Below, one piece after another: positions 1 to 8,696 of a stretch of 14,048 nt of DNA (positions within the stretch are counted from its first letter, which is position 1; each line of letters opens with the position of its first letter). Source of the DNA: Circinella minor (Eukaryota; Mucoromycota; Mucoromycetes; Mucorales; Lichtheimiaceae); contig JAEPRB010000548.1 of assembly GCA_016758965.1 (NCBI GenBank), positions 1 through 14,048 of the forward strand. The letters run 5' to 3'. Position numbers and translations under genes: made by a program. The notes below the pieces were generated by a model that was not told the origin of the DNA, did not search any database, and saw only the letters and a list, made by a program, of their open reading frames with translations.

Positions 1-3000
1 GCCGTACTGTTACTACGTCCTCTGATTGGAAGTCTTAGCTTCACCAATGTATCCAGTTTACGCGCCATACCAGGATATTCTTTACACCTGAAGACAGTGT
101 CTGTTTTGAATAGCCGTTTTCCAACTCGAATCCGGGTATCCAACATACTAGTCAGCACTCGACTATCGCAAAATTGGTTGTGTAAATATTTTTTAAGGTA
201 GCGGAACAGGTTATACTTATTGGAATACATGTCCAGTGTGGCATGGTGCCAATCCCACAGCTCAAGTTCTTGATTGCCATCCGGAATCGTATATTGGTCA
301 TTCCCATCTTCTTCTTCATCTTCCTCTACTTCCTCTACAGCTTCTTCTTCAACATACATACGATGATAGGCACGGGTGATTAGATGACGTTTGATGATAT
401 TGGCGGCATTGGACCCAGGAAGAACACGTTGCTTGATGTGTTTTTTAAAGAAGCCTTTACAAACATTGGAACATTGGTAAGTATATGTTTATATGTTAAA
501 ATAGAATATATGTTTTTTAATAAGGTGTTAACGTACCAATAGCACGTTCAGCAGAACGTGTGCTATAACTTCGTAATGGGCCTAGTTTCAAACATATGTC
601 ATGTATATGTCGAAGATAATGGAAATTGACATTATACATGTTGGTGCTGACTCTATTCTTCATATGGAGATGCCAAGTATGGAGATTTCTATAGTAGTGG
701 TTCAATTGTTAGTTATAGATAGGCTTAGATGGTTTGATTATTATGGACTTACGTGTTGATCTTCACAAGATCATCCTGGTCAATATTCCATTGGAGAGCG
801 AGTGTACATCCGATCACAAGGGACATTATAGCATCCACTTGCTCAGCCGAAGATGTGTATTCTTCTACAAGCCGTTCGAATACCAAAGTGGGGACCACTG
901 CTTGCAAGAACACGATCCAATCAACAGATCGCATAAGCCCAGCTTTCTTGTACACATCTAAATGTATGAGAGGTATGTTAATATTTATATAAATAAATAA
1001 GTTTTCATCATAAACTATGTTCATTAATTACCTCTAAAGCTTCCTTCAAATATAGCAGATGGTATTGTTGCAGATGATTCGGTTATAGCACTCCCGATAG
1101 CTGAACATGCTTGCTTGGGTAGTAGGATGGTGGTGTTAACATCAGTAGCAAAATCACCGGATACCATTTGCCATATTCTCTTCATAACATTTGCACCTAT
1201 AAGATGGAGCTCATCCAGTCCAAAGAAGGAATAACCATGGAACGACTTCAGTTGGGCAAAATCTGTGGCCTTATTAATACCAAATTCCTATTTTTTTGTT
1301 CAAAAATATGATCAATTATAATTATCCGTAACCGGATATTAAGAAAGTAAGTAATCAAAAAACAAATAATCATCTTTATGTATCATTTTACTGTATTATG
1401 TTAAGCTTACATTCTCATCCCCTTTAAATTCTTCATCCGTTCTTGGAGTAGACATTTCGATTGTTCCAGTATAGTATCTACCATACCCTCGACCTGCGGG
1501 ACTAATTTCTCGGACTGTAGCTATTCAGCATTGGCGGCAACCATACGACGACATACAACCTGAGTGATGAATCAACTCTTGAACGCCGATGATATCACCT
1601 GACGCAAGTAAGCAATGTACTTTGACATTGATTGGCCCGCCTGCACAATCAACTATCATTCCAGCGTCCTCAAGAACACACAACTCATTTATCAACGGGC
1701 GAAGAAAACTGTAAATATTACCAGTATGGTCTGCAGGTATGATGGCGACTTGTATCATGTTTTGCGCCTTGTATCTATTTGATGGTAATAAAATATCGGG
1801 TAAGTAATTGTGAAAGAGTATAAAAATAACAGTATATACTTGAGTATAAAAAAATAATAGTAGATACTTGCCTTTCAAGTGGAGGGAGCGACAGAAAAAC
1901 CAAGTGAACAATTGTTAAGCGGGAATTTCCTCCTTTGAATGGAGTAAACCCATCCACAAACAAGGATACGGCAAGATCAATATTAGTAGGTGACTGGTTT
2001 GGAAAAAGAGTTGGTTTGAGTTTTTGATAAATGGAGCCGTCAAATATATCAGTTAACATTCCTGGGTCAGCTTCGTAGTTTATTTTTTCATATATAGATT
2101 CACGAATATCGGTATTTGCAATAAACATTGCCAATTGCCTTGATAGTGGGAAATAGGACATGGTTTCGATCGGGTTTCCATTTTGTTTGAATTGCGAAGC
2201 ATTACACTTGCAAGGATCAGTTGAGTTCATGGGGAAAAGTCGACAATGTTTAGGGCATATACGATACTTAGTCTCCTTAACATTGAACATGCATTCGAGG
2301 CGTGCCTCGCTCTTGGCTGGTGAATATAAAGGTACATTTTCTGAAACTCCCATTAATAAAAATAAAGTAGATCATATTTATATAGATAAATATAATGCAA
2401 TTTGTACTTACCAAAACCTTCTTTCATAATCCACTTGTTCAACATTGCAAGTAAAGTAACATAGGCTTCACGGCTGATGTTAAATTGCTAGATCCATGAA
2501 TACAACTCGTAGCTCTTTTGCTCATGCTTTGGGAGATCGGTAAAAGGATACACGTTTTCGACAATGGGGACATTCGTAGGCAACGGAGGTTCTTTATCCC
2601 AAGGGTCAACATATTCGTTCATAGACTCCTCATCTTCAATACCATCACTTACTTCATGAAGATCGGATGGTCCCGGTTCATCATCATCATCATCCATGTA
2701 ATTGTCATCAGTCATGTTATCATTATCTTCATCAACATCTGTTCTTTGTTCATACTCTTGAACACCATTACTGCTATCACCAAAATCAAAATCGTTAAAG
2801 TCGCCTTCGAATGAACCAATTGATCCATGAACTTGTTCAGTATTATAATCCATTGAAAAATCCTTAGAACCAGATACAATGAATGGATTGACTGTGGTAG
2901 TGGCAGGAGCTTCGGGCAAAACTTCAGGATCAATGACGTTATTTCTTGACAGAGCTCGGAAAGCATTAGGATCTGATATTAATTAAAGGTAAGACAATGT

Positions 3001-3145
3001 TTAGAATCTTTTCAGTACTAATTGATTTTGGCGTTTTTATAAGTAGGAATAATATGTTACCACAAGTACTATAATGTTGTTGGAACACTGTTTTTTTCCA
3101 ATACAATTTGCATTTATCGCAACGAATAAGGATAGCTCTGGGCAT
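1..3145 (-). pseudogene. tnp2-type (CACTA/En-Spm-like) transposase, 8 exons, two in-frame stops, 3' end outside the window
   Basis: Exons read on the minus strand: 3145-3061, 2972-2412, 2340-1872, 1774-1411, 1287-1032, 957-753, 688-537 and 454-1. All phases join correctly. Exon 1 gives a Cys-x2-Cys...His-x4-Cys zinc-finger-like start (RCDKCKLYW). An Asp/Glu-rich stretch follows (about residues 60-170), then a Cys cluster (YRICPKHCRLF, PCKCN), then the tnp2 core at about residues 341-455: VDGFTPFKGGN, LSLPPLER, FLRPLINEL and GCRQC. This order matches the Transposase_21/tnp2 family of CACTA elements, whose product cuts element ends in the nucleus; DGF.PF probably holds a catalytic Asp. The start is the only ATG that keeps the zinc-finger exon. 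In-frame stops are TAG at 2488-2490 (just before QFNISREAY) and TGA at 1525-1527 (just after GCRQC). There is no frameshift. The C-terminal part from about residue 500 is family-specific and includes an acidic run. The identity is fairly sure; activity is unlikely unless the stops are bypassed. Confidence 0.75.
1775..1871 (-). other. GC-AG intron inside the tnp2 transposase
   Basis: The donor reads AG|GCAAGT and the acceptor ATAG|ATAC. Removing these 97 nt joins LSLPPLER to YKAQNMIQVAIIP in frame, which restores the continuous tnp2 core. No GT donor nearby keeps this frame. GC-AG introns are a known minor class, normally with this strong AG|GCAAGT consensus. All other introns modelled in this gene are GT-AG. 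Confidence 0.7.
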
Positions 3146-3339
3146 GATATGGTGGTAAAGTAAAGAATAAAATTATTAAACTATTTTTCAAAAAGCAATT
3201 CTCACTGAACATCTTTTTATACTCCTTTATATCCTGTGCTTGACGATTTTGTAACTATGCTCTGTGCAACATTTACGTGACGACCTGGATTAAATTTTTT
3301 TCTTTTGTTTAATCTTTTTCAACTAATTCGCAATTCACA
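3146..3339. promoter_or_regulatory. shared divergent promoter between the tnp2 and poly-Gln genes
   Basis: The two start codons point away from each other across 194 bp. The interval is AT-rich, has TATA-like stretches around 3208-3230 (TTTTTATACTCCTTTATATCC region) and pyrimidine-rich tracts near 3290-3320 just ahead of the plus-strand ATG. No open reading frame of note lies in it. Transcription starts cannot be placed from sequence alone. Confidence 0.45.
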
Positions 3340-3348
3340 ATGAACGCA

Positions 3349-3480
3349 CAACAACAATCTCATCAACAACAACGACCTTCCCAAGAACAACAACCCCTTC
3401 AACAACAACCTCCCCAACAACAACCTCTTCAACAACAACTTCTCCAACAACCTCTCCAACAACAACAACCTTTTCCTCAA
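3349..3480 (+). repeat. CAA-rich low-complexity repeat coding poly-Gln
   Basis: Runs of CAA triplets are interrupted by CCT, CTT and CTC, giving QQQPLQQQPPQQQ-type peptide. This is a typical slippage-prone Gln/Pro-rich leader of the plus-strand gene. The complementary strand reads as spurious Leu/Val-rich frames. Confidence 0.85.
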
Positions 3481-4316
3481 CTTCCGCAGCAATACCTCTA
3501 GCCGCAGCAAGCATCCTATCAATCAGCATATCCGCAGTATGCTCCTCCTCCACCCGATTGGTATGGATTCATGTAAGAAATGCGCAGCTGGATGACTAAC
3601 CTTGATAATAAGGTGACGCGCATTGAGTCATCTGTTGCATGCATCGAAGCAGAACAGTCTGCGCAAAACCTAGTTGTTACGCAGCAACAACAACACCATC
3701 TACAACAGCGTTTTGTGCAGGAGGACCCCTTGTTAGACGTTTCCCAGGACGACGAACTTTATAAACGACTTGCTGATTATCGAATTCCTGCGGCGGGGAT
3801 AATCCGCAAGCCAGATGTCAATAAGATTACGCAAGGCCACGTCAGAAAGCATTTCATCGGCGAGGTCTTGCAGCTGACCGGTTCAAACGAAGAAGCCATG
3901 ATGGACTCAATGATTAAGATGACAGAAGTTTTCCGCGACAGACTTCTGGCCGTTTGGGATGCCCGTCCCAACAAGAAGAATAACACGTTCCGTGGGTTCA
4001 CTGAAGCGGCCAGAGATAAGTTGGCGATGGATATCTCTGTCTTCTTAAAGCGTCGTTTAGATGACATCCCAATTGACATGTGTGAGAAAAATTGGGTGTC
4101 ACTCTATTTGGTATATCATCTTTTTGAGAAGTACATTAGTACTTCTCAAAGGTATGTAGTGGAAAATATATATATATAAATATAAGTATAGCTTAACAAG
4201 AATATTGACGATTTACACTAAATTTATTATAGAGATAAAAGACGCGCCCCTACACGCACGGTATCCATGTATTCAGGGTATGTTTCAATAACTAATGGGC
4301 AATAAATTAAATACTG

Positions 4317-4343
4317 TATATATATATGTGTGTGTCTGTGTGT
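4317..4343. repeat. TA/TG dinucleotide microsatellite in an intron
   Basis: A (TA)n run passes into a (TG)n run with a single TC interruption, inside the intron 4278-4376 of the poly-Gln gene. Confidence 0.8.
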
Positions 4344-4716
4344 TCTCACAAGTTTTTTTCTTTTTTAATATTATAGAAGCTACATGGATACAGCGAGTGA
4401 GGGTGGATCGGCCATCATGCCTTCATAAGTTAAATGTGCATGGTTGATAAATAAACTGTATTAATAATATTATTATTTTTTTATATTTAATATTAGGACT
4501 TTTTTTAATGATGAAGATGAAGATGACACCAGCACAGCAGCAAACGTCAGGTAAGCAAAATAACAATTTGGATTACTCATTTTATTCCATGAACTCTGAT
4601 CATAATCTTTATATAGTTTGTCTGCTGCTGCGACTACGTCAAGAACCCCCACCACCATCTCCCAAGACCATCACCTCCCTTCGTTTTCAATTCCGTCCTC
4701 CTCTGTCACTTCTGCT

Positions 4717-4770
4717 CCTTCCGCCTCTGCTACTCCTTCCGCCTCTGCTACTCCTTCCGCCTCTGCCACT
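4717..4770 (+). repeat. 18-bp coding minisatellite, three copies
   Basis: Three tandem copies of CCTTCCGCCTCTGCTACT lie at 4717-4734, 4735-4752 and 4753-4770; the last has one T-to-C change. They encode PSASAT repeats in the last exon of the poly-Gln gene. The exact triplet periodicity supports this reading frame over the Pro/Leu-rich alternative frame. Confidence 0.85.
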
Positions 4771-4929
4771 CCTTCCACCTCAGATCTGGTTATCCTTATG
4801 CAGGATAATCGGTAACCTAAGCGACCACAAGGGAACTCTGGTCTTTCCCCTTCTCCCTCCTCCACCACATCTTCTTCAAAACGGCAAAGAAGTAAAACAA
4901 ATGCCGTTGTTCCGACAAATCGTCGGTAA

Positions 4930-5234
4930 AAAAAAATAAAAATTTCTTTTTTTTAAATATACTATTTGTATTATTAACAGTATTAGATGTTTATTTGGGT
5001 TGTATTATTGGTTATAGAAGTGATTGTGATATAAATAGACTAATACTTCATTGGGTTACGTTTGGGAGTACAAATGTCTAAATTAAGATGATTGCTGTAC
5101 TGAGTTGTAATTCTATCCCGCGAACCTCACGAACCTCACGAACCTCGCGAAAATTTCCCATGGTGAAGCGGTAATGGGTTACTCTTTGATATTATTCGTC
5201 TGCACTTCTTGCTTACTCATAAATTGACACTAAC
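4930..5234. other. intergenic DNA, possible right end of the CACTA-like element
   Basis: No gene is seen. The first part is AT-rich and could contain the 3' UTR of the poly-Gln gene. It holds the 9-bp tandem repeat at 5119-5149 and a small inverted repeat CCCAT...ATGGG at 5157-5178. I could not find a clear CACTA-type terminus, and the other end of the element lies outside the window, so terminal inverted repeats cannot be compared. Confidence 0.4.
5119..5149. repeat. 9-bp tandem repeat closed by CGCGA/TCGCG inverted repeat
   Basis: The unit GAACCTCAC is present twice, followed by a third, changed copy GAACCTCGC. The array is flanked by CGCGA at the left and its complement TCGCG at the right, so the block is both a direct and an inverted repeat. 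It is GC-rich within an AT-rich region, which suggests a protein-binding array such as subterminal transposase sites or a promoter element. Confidence 0.6.
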
Positions 5235-5573
5235 ATGAATCACACATATATAGCCATCGCCAATCCTGAAGAAGCATTGGTAAATGAGCTTGAAGAAATA
5301 AAACGAAATGCTATCCGTGTGCTGACTTTGCGAGCAGCTTGTTATGCTGCGAAACAGCAGTATAGAAATGAGTTGAGGGACGGATGGATGTTAATCAACA
5401 TCGCCTCTGAAGATCCTGCTGGATACCTTTGTGTTGGGCGACGTTATGCTGCACAAGGGTGACACCAGCGTGCCCTTGATGTGTTTAGTAAGGGTTTGGA
5501 GTCTGTACCTATGAGTCATTCTGACTACCATTGTCTCCTCCAAGGTAAAATGCATGCTCAGCAATCTCTTTAA
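5235..5573 (+). pseudogene. truncated TPR protein fragment of the Mucorales F-box/TPR type
   Basis: The reading frame starts MNHTYIAIANPEEALVNEL and contains two tetratricopeptide-like helical pairs: RAACYAAKQQYRNELRDGW...PAGYL and YLCVGRRYAAQG...QRALDVFSKGLESVP, which show the spaced aromatic/Gly/Ala/Pro pattern of TPR units. These act as protein-binding scaffolds. An in-frame TGA at 5460-5462 interrupts the second TPR; a CGA origin is plausible. The frame ends at TAA 5571-5573 after KMHAQQSL. In related fungal proteins, as I know the family, an F-box would follow such TPRs and recruit SCF ubiquitin ligase. No F-box is visible here, and downstream is AT-rich, so this is a 5' fragment. The TPR call is fairly sure; the F-box relationship is inferred. 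Confidence 0.6.
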
Positions 5574-6029
5574 CGTTGAGCGCGTTTCGAAAGTTGCAGG
5601 TAAATAAAGAAAAAGTTTGGTTTAGGCGTACATGAAAAAAATATTCACCTAATATATACATATATCTCCTTCTTCCTTTTTTATCCCATAAAATATATCT
5701 CTTAAGAAGAAAGATAAAAGGCAATCGGGATCGGATGATTTTTAAAGTTTTTCTCTTTTCACAAAAATAAAAAAAAGATTGGGAAAACTGTAGAATATAT
5801 ATACAGTTGCAACCATAAAATATAATTAGCAGTAAATCAATGGATAAAAGGTATATAAGAATGGCTGATCTATATGATTGAAAGTTGTGAGTAGTTGTAA
5901 AATACAGCTTTACTTGTTCTCAGTTGCTTTGCGATAACAAATCAATCAAAAAAAATAGAGTTTATAAAAAGGGAGAGTAGAATTTGGTTTTATTAGAAAG
6001 TTGCGAAGTAGATGATTATATTAGGATAT
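5574..6029. other. AT-rich intergenic DNA
   Basis: No convincing gene or RNA is seen. A GTAAAT donor-like site at about 5600 follows the TPR fragment but leads to no coding exon. Terminal inverted repeats of the Tc1 copy to the right were looked for here and at 7453-8000, and none was found by eye. Confidence 0.5.
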
Positions 6030-7452
6030 TTATTCGGAAATGATTGGAAAGGCAAGGTCAATATATAAAGAACACTTGGGAGCATCAATTTTTTCCATCG
6101 CAGTATCTAACCGTTGCTTAATAGTCTCATTTTTTCTTTGATCTAATAAGCTACGAGAACACATACGCTGCACCTCTCAGAAAAGTTTTTCTGCAGGGTT
6201 CGAGGAGCCATCATGGCGGGGAAGAAAAAAAACTTTATGGCCCCAACTTTCTATTTCCCTCTTCAGCTGCTCTGTCTCTTGTGCTGGTCCACCATCCAAG
6301 CCAAAGAAAAACTTTTCCATGCTCTGATCATTGAGCTTCGTCGCTACTCTCTTGACAAAATCTACCATAACTTGATTCGAAGTTGGCCTTTCAAGCAGCG
6401 AATTGATTGCTCCACAATCCCAGTCGTCCCAAATGCAACCAACAAGTTCATCTCAGCGACAACGCCTTGATCTTGCTCAGTACTTGACGTTGTTGGTCCC
6501 GTTTCTGGATATATACGGCGCAAATTGTAGGCGTATGATCCTTCACCGATGAAAATGCAGTTTTTACGTACATCAACTTCACCAGCGTCCAACATTTGCC
6601 AAAGAGTATGGATATACTCTTCCTCTTCTTTTTCCGAAGGCAATGGTGGATAGCCCTGGACCTGTTGAAAAGTGATTCGACCATTCTTGCATAACCACTT
6701 TTGCAGAGATGATACTGCAGGTATCGCCATCGTTCTATCGTCGACAAAGGCAAAATAAATATCTTCGATGGACACATGTGGGTTTTGGTCCACCTGATTC
6801 AAAATGAAAGAAACAGTTTCTTCTGTGAAACTGCTCTTTGCTTTACGACCTTTTTTGCTTGGTGAGGTCTTGCCGTGGGTCTTGTAACGCCAAAGAGCAT
6901 CACGTAACGTGGTAGTTCTTATACTACCTCTTGCCGCCGCCTTGACAACACTCATACCATATATTTTGACACCTTCAACAGCAAGCGCAATCTGGGCATC
7001 AGAATACTTCTCATATCTTCCACTGTTACGTTGCTTTGTTGGCTTCTTGACACCACTACCATTGGGTCTCTTGGCAATTTTACCAAACGCCTTGCTGGTA
7101 ACTTGCTGGCTGGTGCTACAAAATGGTTTGACAACATCGGCATTAGCCGTCGATGTTACTTCCTTGTCACGGATCTCCGTCATTTTGGTATCTTTTGTTA
7201 TATATTTGTTAGTAAAAAGAACAGCGATATGTTTGGCTAATACTTTATCAACCATCTGTTCGTTTTCCTTTCATAGGTTTACGTTGTGATGATTTGAGTA
7301 GATATATTTTATATACATCATTTAACTCGTTTATAAATACCTTCACCCTGGAAACTAATTGTTCGTTGGAACATGTTGCTTAAAACTACCGATGCTTCGA
7401 GTTCTGATTCAGTGCGGTTGTCGTTGTTGATGTTGGCTTGGTTAGTGTTCAT
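6030..7452 (-). pseudogene. Tc1/mariner-like DDE transposase, degenerate copy A
   Basis: Exon 1 is 7452-7341. An intron at 7340-7192 has an ACTAAC branch site and AAAAG acceptor. Exon 2 starts at 7191 and the phase-1 junction reads GEDTKMTEIRD. An N-terminal helix-turn-helix region (YSDAQIALAVEGVKIYGMSV, then IRTTTLRDALWRYKTHGKT) precedes the catalytic domain: CIFIGEGSYAYNLRR, FFGLDGGPAQ, and SNPAEKLF. The last two give Asp-x34-Glu spacing as in Tc1. Such enzymes cut and paste an element at TA sites. Three defects show. The first catalytic Asp is Gly in FIGEG. A frameshift lies at about 6365-6430: INSLLERPTSNQV is in another frame from FGTTGIVEQ. TGA occurs at 6177-6179 right after NPAEKLF, and the frame then runs to TAA at 6030. 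The identity is confident; the copy is inactive. Confidence 0.85.
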
Positions 7453-8696
7453 TGCTAAAGTAAGTTTATATTTATAACTTCTGTTAGTTGTACTTTAAAA
7501 ATCATATTTATATATTTATAACTCTTTCCCTTATGTGAGAATAAAGCTTTGCACATACTGTGTAAATATTTATGATTAAAAATTTATTGAAAAGAAGAAG
7601 GAGGGAGGACAAAACAAAAACTGTATCGAAGTGTTTTATATGCGTATGGAGTTCTTAATGAATCATTCCGGATCAGAATAGTATCATTTTAAACCTAATA
7701 TGTTTTAAACGAAAACACTGACAGATATGGTCATTTGGAGAGACTCTGTTGGAACTAAAAAAATGAGATATACTCACTTGTACACCGATCAATGATGTTA
7801 GATAATGTTAAAAAGAACACTATACAATTAATAATGTTAACTTTGATATAAAAAAGCAACAATCACTAATCATAACGTTAAATACCAAAAAAAAAAGAAC
7901 GCGTTCAAAAATAAAATACAATTTCTATCATGAGATTCTATTTTATTTCTCAGCTATATATCTATTCCCACTTCTTATCCAACTGTTCCCCTTCTTCTTT
8001 TGCAAATCAAGATTATACGATGGGAATAACTAGGAACTGTTATATACATAACAGCTGTGAAACTCTTAAAGTAATAATTCAACCTATAAAACAATAATTA
8101 CCCATTATATCCATCCATAACATACATGTATCACTATACTTCTTTTTTTAAGCGGATTGATTGATGTATAAAATTTCATCCTTCAAAAAGAAACTATAAA
8201 GTTATTCTAGATATAACTAAATAATACGATAATCAACAAAATTGCAACATAGCACAATACATAACCATGCTTGTAAGATTGAAAGACAAATATTACGAAG
8301 ACAAAGGATGAAATAGTTTTCAAACAACATCCAGAAAACAGTTTAATGATCAAATTCATACACGATCTTAACTAACTGATTTAGATATTACAGATTCCGA
8401 ACGAGTAAGTAAATGAAAGTAGTTATATTGAAGTGTTATTAATTAACACGCATTGGAATCTAGAAAGAAAAGGAAACACTTGTCATAAAGAAGTTGAAGT
8501 TTTAATTGAAGAAGGATGCAATAATATAAAAACTAAAAAGATAAATCCCCAGTTTTGCTGCAATGGACTTTTTTGTCATACTGCATTTCTTCCTCTTGCA
8601 ATTTTTGTAAGCTGAAAAATATATTTATAAAATGGTAAAATAGAATAAAATAAAGTAGAGAAGAGGGAAAATTGTTATGTAGTGGGAGGAAAGAAT
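7453..8696. other. AT-rich intergenic DNA between the two Tc1-like copies
   Basis: About 1.2 kb without a supportable gene. Isolated splice-like signals occur, such as AACTAAC...TTACAG followed by GTAAGT near 8370-8410, and a small inverted repeat GTGTTA...TAACAC at 8433-8449. None links into a continuous frame. A short plus-strand frame from 8433 to 8615 has unremarkable composition and no recognised motif. Confidence 0.5.

Larger units (their letters stand above)
3340..4929 (+). pseudogene. poly-Gln/coiled-coil protein divergent from tnp2, possible second element protein, 5 exons, broken
   Basis: Exons: 3340-4151, 4233-4277, 4377-4424, 4497-4550 and 4617-4929. Every junction is phase 2, which supports the model. 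The product begins with a Gln/Pro-rich leader (CAA repeats), then WMTNLDNKVTRIE (coiled-coil-like), a well-conserved-looking helical block (DELYKRLADYRIPAAGI ... AVWDARPNKKNNTFRGF ... DDIPIDMCEKNWVSLYLVY), an acidic exon (NDEDEDD), a Ser/Ala/Thr/Pro repeat (PSASAT x3) and a basic tail (SSSKRQRSK, possible nuclear signal). In-frame stops are TAG 3499-3501, TAA 3574-3576 and TAA 4813-4815. Each lies in Gln-rich or plausible Gln context, so each could have been CAG or CAA. The exon 3 donor reads AT instead of GT at 4425. I do not recognise the family. By position and composition it could be the TnpA-like DNA-binding partner of a CACTA-type element, which is inference only. Confidence 0.6.

Noticed and set aside
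3319..3553. Two minus-strand Leu- or Val-rich frames
   Set aside because: They are the complement of the CAA/CCT repeat of the plus-strand poly-Gln leader.
2488..4815. Reassignment of TAG/TAA to Gln (alternative nuclear code)
   Set aside because: Several stops sit in Gln-like contexts, but TGA stops also occur in the same kind of position, and after TAA 4927 no TGA follows soon, so the poly-Gln gene would lack a sensible end. The small minus-strand gene also ends in TAA. Decay explains all of it.
4508..4939. Plus-strand Pro/Leu-rich frame of 143 codons
   Set aside because: It runs through an intron with good GT-AG signals and is the wrong frame of the PSASAT repeat exon.
6909..7289. Plus-strand hydrophobic frame resembling a membrane protein
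   Set aside because: It is antisense to the helix-turn-helix region of Tc1 copy A.
5574..8696. Terminal inverted repeats and TA duplications around Tc1 copies A and B
   Set aside because: I compared the flanks by eye and found no convincing pair; an alignment of the flanks against their reverse complement would decide.
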